DNA of 64,000 nt, taken from contig NC_058515.1 in NCBI RefSeq assembly GCF_020382885.2, positions 9,841,223 to 9,905,222 on the forward strand. The letters run 5' to 3'. The translations under genes and the position numbers were made by a program. Below, piece by piece: positions 23,275 through 34,856 of this stretch. Position 1 is the first letter of the stretch; every line of letters begins with the position of its first letter. The notes beneath the pieces were generated by a model that saw nothing but the letters and a program-made list of their open reading frames with translations, was not told the DNA's origin and ran no database searches. Origin of the DNA: Scatophagus argus (lineage: Eukaryota; Chordata; Actinopteri; Scatophagidae).

Positions 23275-26200
23275 ATGCCCGAACGAGTGAACAGTTTCCA
23301 GGGTCAAAACTTTCACAAGCTGAGGCGGGCCTGCTTGCGTCGAGGAGCGCTCTTCAAGGATCCCCTGTTCCCCGCCGCTGCCCAGTCCCTCTTCTACAAG
23401 AGGGAGCCCCTGCCGGGTCTGACCTGGAAGAGGCCAGGGGTGGGTGACCTTAAATGGATTCATGGATTCTCGCTTTTTACACATCTTACATTGCTGCATT
23501 TTCCTCTTTCAGACTATTTCAAACCACTACAGGGACTTACTACACAAACAGTATCTCATCTCTTCCCTCATCTAAATCGAGTGGCTCAGCTGCAGCATGT
23601 TACGTTTCCATCAGAATGAGTTAATTAAAGCACTTTCTATTATAGGAGAGGCGTCAGGCAGTGAAAGCTGAGCCCTTAGGGAGCAAGTGCTGTTGATGAA
23701 CCACTCTACTCGGGTGTGTGTGTGTGTGTGTATACAGGTTAGAAAAAGCAGCAGCCAATTTAAATAGTCCAGGTGTTTTTAGCACAGTGTTGAGATAGTG
23801 GGTGTAGCTGTGTATAATTAAAGGTGTTTGTTGTGGCTACAGAAAACCAAGTGGCCTTTAATGGTGGCAATGAAAGGAGAGGTTAAAGCCAAGGTCAAAT
23901 TATTTATTGTTCGGTGTCTGTTAGCAATAAAATATCATATTTAACAGTGCAAGGAAATGGATTGCGAAAGTACAAACAAAAAGCGTCATTAGACAGTCAA
24001 GAGTAAAAGTTTAGTACAATAGAGATCACAAAAGGAGTTGGAGAAAAAAAACATTTTTGTCATAAGAGATGGCAGTTGTTTTCCAGATATCTTTAGTTAG
24101 TTAGTCTCTGACACATAAGGGGGATTAACTTGTTAAAACCCTGTTGGCTTTTAATTTGCTGATTCAGGGCTGAAAATAAAGGGTTAATGGTACTGTGTTC
24201 CTAACACTCCGCTCAGGTATTTTAAGTGTGTATCAACACTGAGTCGGACGACAGGGTGACATCTGTCTTATATTTGTCATGATTTTGATATCTTCTCATA
24301 TCTTGCCCTACATTTAAAGAGGTCATGACTAGTGACTGTGTATGTTTCTGCATGTGTGTGTGCGAGTGTGTGTCTAGCAGCACTTCTACTGTTACCTGAC
24401 CCTGTCCAAACTGAGATCTCCTCAGCAGTGCTCGGACACTCTGCCTCTGAATCGGCTCCCAGGCCCCATAAAACACTGTGACGCCACGAACTGCTGCAAT
24501 CACCAGTCAGAGCTTATTTAAAGCTTCTGTATAATCATTATTTTTATATTAACAACAGATCGCAGTGATAAACCCACAGAGAATTATCCACCTGACTCTG
24601 CAGTTCCTCTCAGTCCATACAGAGCATTTTAGCTTTCTCACTGCTCTAATCAGCGTTGTTTCAAGCAGTGGCAGGCAGGTGTTTTCATCACAACAGATTT
24701 TAAATACCCACTGTGTCCGCTACACAAAGTTAGCGACTGGCTAAAGAAAAACATGCAGTAGCATTTAGCAGCTGAAGAACCGGGTGTTTCAACAGAAAAG
24801 AGTTAAAATGAGAGCAGATATTGGACCCAGACTCGTCAGCTGGGCAGAAACATGACTTGAAGTGAATGCTAATGTTGCATTGTTGTGATCCAATTCCAGG
24901 AGATATGCAAAGACCCCCGTCTGTTTGTTGATGGCATCAGCACTCGTGACTTGCACCAGGGGAGTCTGGGTAACTGCTGGATGGTGGCAGCCATTTCCTG
25001 CTTAGCATCTGAGCCGTCTCTGTGGAAGAAGGTGGTGTATTTCATCCTTTTTCCTCCTTGCCACCTTTTCTCCTTTCTGTCTTGCTACCTTCCTTCCTTC
25101 TGCTTTTCCCTCCTTTAATGGCTTCATCTCTGCTCCGTTCTTCATCCTCTATTCCAGGTGATCCCCGACCACGTGGAGCAGGAGTGGAATCCAAAGCATC
25201 CTAACCTGTACGCAGGAATCTTCCATTTTCGGTTCTGGAGACTTGGCCGGTGGATGGATGTTGTTGTGGACGACCGTCTGCCGGTCAGCAGGGATGGAGT
25301 GCTGCTTTTCTGCCGCTCAGCCACACCACGAGAGTTTTGGAGCGCCCTGTTGGAGAAGGCCTACGCTAAGTAAGTCACCATGTTGTAATTAAGTACATTT
25401 CAGCAACTTCATAAAACATTTAAAAAAAAAACCACCCAAGTAGTGCAAACACACTCGTAATGTTAAGGAGTCAGTCAGTCTGTCGGATTCACTTCCAGGC
25501 TAAATGGCTGCTATGAGGCTCTGGAGGGAGGAAACACAACAGAGGCACTGATTGACTTCACTGGTGGGGTTTCAGAGCCCCTCAGCTTGGATCGCGAGGC
25601 CCTCAGCCTGCACAGCGACCAGAGGCGTGCGTTCTTCCAGACGCTGGCCAAGGCCCACGAACGCAAAGCCCTCATCACCTGCTCCATACGGGTAGGCCGT
25701 AGTGTTCCTGAGAATCTTAAAACAAAAGAAATGCTTTAAGTTTTGGAAAAGCTTAGTTATATTTTTCATTTAAAGCCAGCAGAGGGGGAGACGGTGGAGT
25801 CGGTGATGGACTGCGGTCTGGTGCGAGGACACGCTTATGGGATCACAGCAGTGAGGAAGGTGAGGCTGCAGTCTGATGGGATGGCCCGACTCTTCATGGT
25901 GCGCATGAGGAACCCGTGGGGGACCACAGACTGGACTGGAGCCTGGAGTCAGGGGTGAGGGCATTTTGTTACTTGGCTTCGTCTGCCACGTGTCTGACTG
26001 CTGAGTACATCATACATTTTGCTGGAGCTGTGGGATTAAAGCCTCTGCTGACATTTAACAGTGTCAGTCTGTTGTACAACATTTTATAGTGCCACTGCAG
26101 CTTTTCTTTGGACAGTGTCTGACATTTTACAATAGTTTTGGAGTTGTTTTACGAGGGGACATCTGCCATTGGCATTATGGAAGTCTGAGAAACTCTGAAA

Positions 26201-28496
26201 ATGGCCAAAATGGACCTATAAAGTTTTCCAGAAGTTGAAACATTACTTGTATTTTTCATATGTCATTTCCAGTGTCAGACCCTGTAGTTCTACATTTTTT
26301 TCTCTGCTGACTTTGACATTATTGCCCGTGTACGCCCCCTACAGGTCGCAGCAGTGGCAGCAGATAAGTCGTGCAGAGAGGGAAAAGATGGGCCTCGTTG
26401 TTCGAGACGTTGGGGAGTTCTGGTAGACATTCGCTCTTTATTTTTCATATGGACCCCTTCAAATAAAGTAACTGCTAATATTCCTACTGTCCACATAAAA
26501 TAATAATGAAAGCAACATGATTTATGTCTTCTTGTTGTTCTCATGTTAATGTACCTCCTCAGGATGGATTTCGAGGATTTCTGTCGCTACTTCACAGATG
26601 TGGTGGTGTGCCGCCTGGTGGAGAGGGCTCTGCTGTGGCCGAGCTCTCATTGGAGGGAGGTGCACCACTATGGAGAGTGGACTCCAGGTCTCACTTCCCA
26701 CGGAACGCCTCCACCCACCATCCTCCGCAGCAACCACACGCTGAGCTTGGGGAGGGGCAACGCCAAACCTGAAGGGACCAAGCAGCGAGGTAACCGGAAG
26801 GAAGCCAGACTCGGGAAGAGTCAGCAGACTGGAGGGAGAGGAGGAAGGCGTGAACACAATGAGGCTGTGAAAAAGGCGACAAAATCAGATGAAGGTGGAG
26901 AGCTGGGAGGATGGGGGGCACAGATGGACAAGACGAGTCGATGTGGAGGATGCATCAACCACAGAGACACTTTCCTGCACAATCCACAGGTAAAACTGAG
27001 GTGGAACCTCTGAGTAATTAAGCAAGTGCAACAACTCAAACATACTTTTTCTTTCTGTCTTTCTTTCTAGTTCATGTTTGAGTTGAGAGGCAAAGAGGAG
27101 GAGGTGTTGATCAGTCTGCAGCAGGAGGACAGGAGGATACGGAGGAAAGATGGAGAGGGAGAAAACCTGCCTATCGGCTTTGAGGTGCTGAAGGTGAGTA
27201 ATCCAAGGACGGAAATGTGCACACACACTTTTCAGTTCCCACAAAAGAATCATTGCTTCTGTCACCGTGCAGGTGGAGGTGAATCGCTGCAGTCGGGTGC
27301 AGTGCGTGGTGGAGCAGGCAGCCAGCTCCGTCTACATGGACTCCCGCAGTGTAACGCTGAGGGGGACTCTGGCTCCAGGTCGCTACGTCGTGCTGCCCAC
27401 CACCTTCCTGCCAGGCGCCACAGGACGCTTCCTTCTACGTCTCTTCTCGCACTCCCACGTTCGACTCAGGTGTGTGACATGTTTGATCCTGACGTAACAA
27501 ATGTTAACAAATCTTCCTCTTCAACCCTCCCTCTGATTTGTTTGTTTGATCTTTCTGTTTTTGCGTAGGGAACTGAGGGAGGATTTGCCGTCTCCCTCTT
27601 TGCTCGAGTGTTTTCTACCTCAACCCACTGTGGTGACCACAGTCCATCTGCGCAGAGCGTCGGGACTCAGCCCTCCGAAACAGACAGGTTCTCCACATCT
27701 CCTCTGCTTTTACAGAAAGAAGAGGGCAGAAAAGCAACATCTCTTTGCTGAAGTAATAACACAAGTTCAGTGGTTCCCAAACTTTGGGGTCAGGCCACTC
27801 CACAGGGTCACAAAATAAATCTGCAGGGGTCATGAGATGATTAATGGGAGAGAAGAGAAGAATAAACAAAGTTCTGCAGCACATATTTCCATTAATGTTG
27901 TGGACTATTCTCTAATCTTTGTTTTTTAGTGAAACATTAGATAATTTGTTCTGTTTGGGATTCAAACTGTTGAAAGCCAAACTACATGTATTATAATTTT
28001 TTTTTTTTTTAATTAAAATGTTAATCTAAAAGCAGCTACACTCAAAAAGTACTTGAGCACCTTGTTGTGTTGTGTGTTCTGATCCACAGCTCCAGATGTT
28101 TACGCTGTAGTGCGCTGTGAGAATGACACCGTAAGGTCGCGGGTTTTCAAGGCGGAGGGAAACCCCGAGTTTAACCTCAGAACCATCTTCTACAGGAGAT
28201 ACCCCGACACACACATCTCTATTGAGGTTTGACACATTCATATCCTCTGTATCACACACACACACACACAGATGGCATGCACACACAGTCAGTCCCAGCG
28301 TACGTCTTGTTGTTTGCAGTTGTGGAGCAGAGGTCTTCTGTGTGACTCGGCTCTCGGGGAGGCTCGACTCCGCACGGTGGACTCGGAGAGGAATCGCAGT
28401 CATGTGATGGACCTACAAGGCAGCCAGTCCCGGTCAGGACACCGAGGGTGTGTCTACGTCGAGACGTCCTCCAGCATCTGCCTCACAGACTTGTGA
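23275..28496 (+). CDS. Calpain-5-type cysteine protease (PalB-like calpain with C2 domain)
   Basis: Intracellular Ca2+-dependent cysteine protease of the CAPN5/CAPN6 subfamily, which lacks the penta-EF-hand domain. Twelve exons join in frame to 712 residues: 23275-23439, 24900-25031, 25158-25369, 25499-25691, 25776-25954, 26345-26422, 26563-26989, 27071-27193, 27273-27469, 27569-27687, 28090-28226 and 28320-28496. The catalytic triad is intact: Cys81 (QGSLGNCW), His253 (RGHAYG) and Asn280 (MRNPWG). This separates it from CAPN6, which lacks the catalytic Cys. The calpain beta-sandwich domain follows ([19 protein letters not shown]), then a C-terminal C2 domain ([14 protein letters not shown]). 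Human CAPN5 has 640 residues; most of the excess is an insert of about 75 residues in exon 7 (26690-26944), rich in Gly, Lys and Arg. The exon 10 donor is a weak GTTCTC. It could be capn5a, capn5b or a further paralog. Confidence 0.92.
27768..27862. repeat. hAT-type repeat fragment in calpain intron 10
   Basis: Begins CAGTGGTTCCCAAACTTTGG, a typical hAT-like terminal sequence, and continues with GGGTCACAAAATAAATCTGC and ATGAGATGATTAATGGGAGA, a common fish repeat text. No transposase is present. Confidence 0.55.
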
Positions 28497-30115
28497 CAAA
28501 ACTACATCAAGACCTCAAAAGGTGGAGGCTGATGGGCATTTTAATGAAGTAATGAAAAAAATAACAGAACACTTCATGTGCTGAACAGTTTCTAAAAATC
28601 AAATCAACAAAGGTGCTGTAGTTGCATTCACAATTTGAGTAAAACTGAGCAAATATTGTCTGAGCGCAGTGACAGGAGTAACTAAGGTCTCTGTTATTTA
28701 AAAGATGTTTTTGTTGATGTTGTTTGATCTGCTGGTCAGATTTGCAGGTTAGACGTCAGCAGTCGATTAAAATAACCTGAAACTGCTGCCAAATAAGATT
28801 TCTTGTGTGTCATTGTATTTAATATATTCATACTGTTGCTGTGTGTTGTTGCGGTCATTAAAATAGTCTACAAAATGCAAACTTTTATTATTATTGATGT
28901 TAGTATGCATTTGTGTTTTGAAAACATTTTCTTATGATTAAATGACTCACATTGTTTGTAGTGCTTTCACTTTTATTTTAGCTAAATTTCACAGTCGATT
29001 AAAGTCACTTCATGTCATCATCGTGAGCATTTGAATTATTGATATATCTTACAGAAGACATTTTATTTTCATTTTGCTCCTCTGCTACCTTTTTGTATTT
29101 TTTGCCTTTTTAATTACATGATAAAAATGATGGAAATACATCAAGTCACAGACGTGACTGCAGCATTACTGCACCTGACACCTCTTGGTAAAATACTGGG
29201 TAACTTTTACCACAAATAAAACCACACCTTTATTAAAATGTACACCATTCAAACACAAGATAAAAGGCGAAGCCTGCCAACCCTTATCTGATCTCATTTG
29301 ACAGTATTTGTATATTCTGAGCCTGTGGTATTTCATATCTGCTTTACAATAAAGGCCAAATGTTGCTCATGGTCCAGTTTTTAACTCTGGCACATTTTGG
29401 TCAAGTTAAACAATGAAATTTTATTTCATTTATACCTTTAGTCTCTCTGTATTATATGTCATCTTATTAGCTCATTTGTAATTCTTATTTTTTCTTCGTT
29501 TTACCAACAAGGAGCCTATCAAAGGTTTAGGGTCCCATGACAAACCTGGTCCCTGTCTAGTATGGACATGAACTTGAACTGTTAAACACCACCTCTAATT
29601 TTTTTTTTACATTTTATTTTATTTATAATGTCCCAAAATAAGATGTATTTTCAAATGTCTTGGAGGAAATTTAGGAAATAAACGCAGAAAGAAGCAGAAA
29701 TGTGTTTTTTATGCTCTCTCCCTCGGGCATCTTTTAGGGGTGATAAACGGAATCACTCCTGTAAACATCCACATTTTTATCATGAAGTTTGGCACATGTG
29801 GATGATTAATTGATTAATTTTAGGTTTTTATGAACGGGGAGTAAAGAAACTTAAAGCAAAACAAAAAACAAACTATAATTTTGTACATTTACTTCTACTG
29901 TACCGTTTCCGTTTGTTACTTTATACTTCTGCTCTACTAAAATTTAGAGGCAAATATTTGACTTTTTACTCCACCACATTTATTTGACAGCCTCACTTAC
30001 TTTAATTAATGAGACAAATTATAACCAACAAACAAATCGTGATGAACTACTGTGTGTAAAGTTAAAATCTTGGCGCTTGATGAAGCCACACACACATCAC
30101 ACAAGTATTTTTCAC
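28497..30115. other. Intergenic gap between the calpain and tmem272 genes
   Basis: Contains the calpain 3' UTR at its left end; an ATTAAA at 28766-28771 is one candidate poly(A) signal. A hAT-like repeat fragment lies at about 29890-30010. The rest is AT-rich and without recognisable genes. Confidence 0.45.
29890..30010. repeat. hAT-like teleost repeat fragment
   Basis: Holds TTTTTACTCCACCACATTTATTTGACAG within a longer T-rich block. This is the same repeat family as the fragments near 11.1 kb and 61.4 kb. Confidence 0.45.
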
Positions 30116-30255
30116 ACTCACGCTGCTGCCGCGTGAACGCCTCTCTGAGCATGCGCACTCCCGAGAGGTGGAGGTTTGTCTCCGTTCAAGACGCGCCTGA
30201 CGGAGGCTCAGAGTTCCAGCAGCAGGCAGAGACATCACAGCGTATTCACTCACTG
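30116..30255 (+). promoter_or_regulatory. tmem272 promoter and noncoding first exon (candidate)
   Basis: An NRF1-type GCATGCGCAC lies at 30149-30158 in a locally G+C-rich block. It is followed by a clean donor, CTCACTG|GTAAGC at 30256. The next acceptor in register with the gene is just before the start-codon exon at about 31424. The transcript start is not determined. Confidence 0.45.
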
Positions 30256-30778
30256 GTAAGCAGAAAACAACAGTTGACGCATTGAAGTCTTGGTTTCACT
30301 CCGACTTTGTGGAGACTTTGTGCGGTTTTGTTTGCCGACGAAACCGCGTGTCAGACCCCAGAAGTTGGCTTTATGTCTGTGCGTTGTTTGCGTGCGCAGT
30401 TGGAGCTGTAAAATTCAAGGCGAGGTCGCATATTTCTTCTGGTTTGTCAGCATTTGTTCACCATGGAAGAAATATCTCGCAGAGTTTCGTATATATGTAA
30501 GTGTTGCTTTGGAAACCTGTCTCAGTGGAAAGTACTCAGAGTCCTTTTTTTGTCACCTGTTGTTGGTTTTGAGTCTTTTTAAATCGCTTAATGTAAAGTA
30601 AATTTACGTATCGCCTCTGGTTGCTGCTGTTCCTGGAATATTCGTCGGACTGGCTTTGCTGGGAATGCAGTCAAACCTCTTTGTTGTAAGGCAGTTAGTT
30701 AAAGTAAAAATACTGCAGTGTGGGAACATAAAATGGATGCGCATTTTCAGCCTGTGCAGGACGCTCACAGTTGAATTC

Positions 30779-30807
30779 GGTTTGGTTTGGTTTGGTTTGG
30801 TTTGGTT
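30779..30807. repeat. (TTTGG)n pentanucleotide repeat
   Basis: About five or six TTTGG units in the first intron of the tmem272-like gene. Confidence 0.85.
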
Positions 30808-31448
30808 AAACCTGATTTCATCAGTCTCAACGAGCTGAATAATGAGCCATATGCTTGTACGAGGTGTTTCCACTTTCATTTTTGGTCACCATGCGTTCAG
30901 CTTGTGTTGACATCAAGTAAAGTAAAAAGTTTTCCCACCCCCCAAAAGAAAACAACTGTGTGTCAAAGTGAAACTCTTACAGTTGCGTAACGTCTCATGT
31001 GGCTCTGAAAGGAAATTGAAAATTTTAAAGAAGTTCCCCTGAGGTGTCCCTGTGATGCTCTGTATCATGATCACTGTGCTTTGAGCTACAGCAGGATGTT
31101 TTGATGTTCATATGAGTGATTAAGGTTGATTATTGTGCCAATCTTTTTCTCTATGAACACATTTATCATTTTGGCTCTTCAACGTATTCAACATAGTTGC
31201 TGATAGATTTGGATTTTTTTCCACAAAGATCACCTGAACGTCATCCTCCCTCCTCTAAAACCTACATATTATCCTTGCACACTTAAAACCTTCGTTTGTG
31301 CTTTGTGGTTCGGCTGATAAACATCATTTTGCGTGAGAACTGTCGGCCTTCGGTGTGTGCACTTTTTACTTTTTCACAACGTAAACAACGTTATTCTTCA
31401 CACGTGCCTCCTCTTCCTCTGCAGGGTCGGCGAGTCCTCGTTGCAACA

Positions 31449-32576
31449 ATGTCAACCACAAGGCTGGTTCGTCGCATTGGCAGCCCTTCTCAACCCCCGA
31501 CACCAGTACTAGGTGACCATCAGAGCCACGAGCACCCCTCTCACAGTGCACAAAATATCCTGAAAGTGTCTGTGCTGTTGTCTAAATGTATTTTTTTCTT
31601 GTTGCAGTGATTTCGAAATTGGTAGTTTGTGTCATTCCTATTGCTCAGATTGCAATCGGTGAGTGAAGCGCATTTCATTTCTACTTTTTTAGATGCCATA
31701 GGAAGTCTGAAACGTCCTACAGCACTTATGGATAAATTACCGGTATTTCCTGAATGTTGTAAAATATAGCCTGACAGCTACACTGTCTCCTGTTGTCAAA
31801 CCCTCCAACAGGTGCAATACACCTGAACGACTGTCCGCGGAAGCACTTAATCCCCATCTATCTGATAGTGTCGGGAGTCTTTGGCCTGATGCTGACACTG
31901 CTTTCCTGCTTGCCATGCGCCCAGGAGCCCAGAGATGCAAACCCCAACCCACTCAGTCGACTCTGCATGACCTGGAACTCACTGATATCCTTATTCCTCT
32001 TCTGCTGGTTTATAGCTGGTGAGTTTACTGACGAATGAGCCCACAAAGGGAAAGCATGATGGTGCAAGTGACATTTAGCCTATTTGACAGTACTGTGGTC
32101 AAAGACGTAGTTTGTGATTGTTTGTGTTTGGCTGTCATCTGTCTGGGTTTTTAAAGGTTTTTATCCACCTCAGTTTTATCAATTATGTGCCTTCTTCTCA
32201 TATGGAGAATTAACACCCTGCAGTGACATGTTTGGGCCACTAGATGTCTCTCTATGCAGGAGATTTTGACTTCTGCCACATTATCTCTGTTCATCATTGG
32301 CATAAAACCAAGACCTGTGCCTGTAGATGTGAATCTGATCTTTCCGTTGGTTTCTTTTTTTGTCTAGGTAATGTGTGGATCTACTCTATTTACCAGCCTA
32401 ATTACGACAAGAGCACAACAGATGTGGATCCCTATTGTGACAAGACGCTGTACCTGTTTGCTTTCTGGATCACCACCTTGGTCTACATCCTCATAGGTGT
32501 GTCCCTGATAGGCGGTTGCTGCACCCTCGTAATCGCCTACCTGTGTGGCCGAGCCGACCCCGACGACAATGTCTAG
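31449..32576 (+). CDS. tmem272: TMEM272-type four-helix transmembrane protein
   Basis: Four coding exons, each ending in phase 1 on a G: 31449-31512, 31608-31658, 31812-32018 and 32368-32576, giving 176 residues. A short cytosolic-type N-terminus precedes four hydrophobic segments: about residues 22-39 (VISKLVVCVIPIAQIAIG), 50-70 (YLIVSGVFGLMLTLLSCL), 88-107 (SLISLFLFCWFIAG) and 133-163 (LFAFWITTLVYILIGVSLIG). Between helices 3 and 4 sits the family-typical block NVWIYSIYQPNYDK...YCDKTLYLFAFW. The start at 31449 is the first ATG after the acceptor CTCTGCAG. The molecular function of TMEM272 is not known to me. It is the only complete member of a local tandem array. The name rests on motif recognition; another member of the same small family is possible. 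Confidence 0.8.
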
Positions 32577-33596
32577 AGATGACCAAAACAAATGAGGAGG
32601 CGGGATGCATCTGATGGGGCTGCGCATGATGAGTTTACTGCTGATGCTGTTTTTTTGTTTGTTTGTTTTTTAATTTTGGTCCGAGATTCAGGTTTCAATT
32701 CCGCCTTTTAATTGATCTGATAAAACAGCAGCAGAGTTCAAAATGCAGCAGTGAAACAGTTTCACATCTGGTTGAAGCACATTTGAGCGATTCAATGATT
32801 GTTTTATATTGTTGAGACTGTTTTCGAGTTAACGCGGCTAACCTGTCGCAGCCTTCGTTTGGGCAGCTCCAGCGGATGCGTGCTGAGCTCCGAGATGCTG
32901 TAGATTTAATCACTGGATAAAAATCATGTCTGTAACTGATTTCTCAATGCTGAGCGCTCTCTACCTCTGCCGAAGCTGCACTTACTACTGGTTACCAAGA
33001 ATTTTTCTAGTATGTTGAGCCAGGAATTGGGCATAAAGATGTAAAGTATAAAGTGACAAAAATGTCTGTTCTGGGTGAATTCATTTTTGCCAAGTGGTTA
33101 ACATTTTTGTTTTCTTTGATGCTCTTGTTTGTTGATAATTTGTGTAAGGAAGGTGCTTTGTAACACACAGTTACCCTGGACTCTAATTCAACCAATCTTA
33201 CTCCACACGTTAACCATCATGCACTTTATCTGACAATGATTTCTAATGTCTTAAGCCTGTATGAAACACTATTTGATACCTAATTCATTTTTTAGTGATT
33301 CACTTTTTGCAACACTTAATCACAACATTGAACAGTAAAGTTTAGTGTTGTTTCGCTGCTTTAATTTGAATACTAAATGACGGACAGCATATTAACCATG
33401 ACACACTATACTTTGTCATCTGAATAATTAATTAAAGGAGAAAGAAATGTGTGGAAATACATGAGGGATCTCTGTAGAACAGGAACTGTATTTGACTGTC
33501 AGACAGCACATACACTCAGGTCACACAAAGATTGAGAGAAACATGCAGAAGTGGCTTCTTCATGAGACTAAAATAGCTACTTTATTTGTCATTCTA
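32577..33596. other. tmem272 3' UTR and spacer
   Basis: AT-rich non-coding stretch after the tmem272 stop. No further exon of the array and no clear repeat is recognised before the LINE fragment at 33597. Confidence 0.5.
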
Positions 33597-34290
33597 AGAA
33601 GAAGAAGAAGAATCAGCTTTATTGACAGTGTATATATTTTTACATACACACACTGAATTTGGCATTTTCTCATTAATCACTCAAATTTTTACTGCCCATT
33701 CGGTGAGGGAATTGAACCGGCGACCCCCCGATCACAAGATACTTCTATGCCACAGCTATATTTGCAGTACATAGAGCAATAATGAAAAATAAAAAATGTG
33801 AAATGAATGAAACATACAAAAAAAAAAAATATGTATATGTGCACGGATATTCACAGTTGAAGAGTGTGTGTGAGGGATGTCGCCGGGGTCTGCTCTGAGG
33901 TTTCTGCCTTCTAAAAGGCAGTTTTTCCTCGCCACTGTCGCCAAGTGCTTGCTCAAGGGGGAATTTTGGGCTCTCTCTATTTTACAATTTAATTTCAGAG
34001 TTGGTCTAGACCTGCTCAAATTGTAAAGTGTCATGAGATAACTTTTGTTGTGAATTGGTGCTATATAAATAAACTGAATTGAATTGAATTGAATTGAGGG
34101 ATGACTGGTGTCGTCTGCAATGCTGACTGCTTTGCGGATGCACCGCTTGGTGTAAATGTCCGTGATTGATGGGTGAGGGACTCCAGTGATCCCCTCAGCT
34201 GCTCTCATTATCCGCTGCAGTTCAAGACGGACAGCCGCCAGGTGGACACCCAGGATATTTGGTGCTCTTGACGGTCTCGTTAATAGCTGT
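33597..34290 (-). mobile_element. LINE retrotransposon 3' fragment, split by a younger insertion
   Basis: On the minus strand, about 34210-34104 encodes the C-terminal reverse-transcriptase-protein text seen in Rex1/L2-like fish LINEs (PSITDIYTKRCIRKAVSIAD, then DTSHPS). The frame resumes beyond the insertion near 33870 with SHTLFN. The left end (33597-33660) is AGAAGAAGAAGAATCAGCTT plus TATTGACAG, the typical 3' end with a (TTC)n tail in minus sense. 5'-truncated and inactive. Confidence 0.65.
33880..34094 (+). mobile_element. Non-LTR retroposon tail nested in the LINE fragment
   Basis: Plus-strand element ending GTGCTATATAAATAAACTGA followed by a (GAATT)n tail. It is flanked by the 9-base target-site duplication TGAGGGATG at 33871-33879 and 34095-34103. 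Removing it restores the reading register of the surrounding LINE frame. A 5'-truncated LINE or a SINE using its tail. Confidence 0.75.
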
Positions 34291-34573
34291 TCTTGCTAAA
34301 TAACTCGAATGCAGATTTAATTTCACTGATAAAGTGTGTGAAATGGGTTAAAGCAAGATTATGCAACTGTTTAATCTTAAAAGAACAGCTTCAGCTCCTC
34401 TGGCCGCAGAGTCTGTCATTCTCCACCTGTCCAGTAGCTGCCCTCGGTGTGTTCCCGCCAACATCTTCTTTCAGTCTTTGCCAGATCGTCTGTTGTGGAG
34501 CACAATTAACCCAGCCCTACTTCTCCTTATCTGTCGTGTGTTTGTTTTGGCTTGCCTGACTTTTTTTCTTGAG

Positions 34574-34701
34574 GTAATGTTTGGATTTGCTCCATCTATG
34601 AGCCCAGCTACAACAAGACAACGACTAACGCTGATACCTGCTGCAACAAGACACTCTACCTGGTCTGCATCCTGTTAGGGTTCATCATTCTTTGCGCTTG
34701 A
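34574..34701 (+). pseudogene. tmem272 tandem copy 2, last-exon remnant
   Basis: After a T-rich acceptor (TTTCTTGAG) the text GNVWICSIYEPSYNKT..CCNKTLYL matches the last exon of the complete gene. Eight codons covering the start of helix 4 are then missing, and the frame ends after LVCILLGFIILCA with TGA. The acidic DPYC becomes DTCC. A weak match to exon 4 may precede it at about 34455-34555. No exons 2-3 were found. Most likely dead. Confidence 0.65.
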
Positions 34702-34856
34702 TGTATAAAGCCTCCTCTGTGATTGAGCAGCAGATCTCTGTGGGAAATCTGATTGTGAGAGTGGTGAGTTCATCAAGGGGCGACTAAAAACTAACTAAAG
34801 GACCCAGAGCCTTATCTTTGATGTCTTTAAAATCTGTTCTGTCTGTCTTTCAACAG

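Noticed and set aside
26690-26944. The calpain exon 7 insert as an unspliced intron
   Set aside because: The only phase-matching pair I found uses a poor GTCTCA donor, and the frame is fully open; kept as coding, with RNA needed to confirm.
34100-34290. A host gene fragment suggested by ITDIYTKRCIRKA
   Set aside because: This text is the C-terminal end of a fish LINE protein, and the LINE 3' tail lies in the right place to the left.
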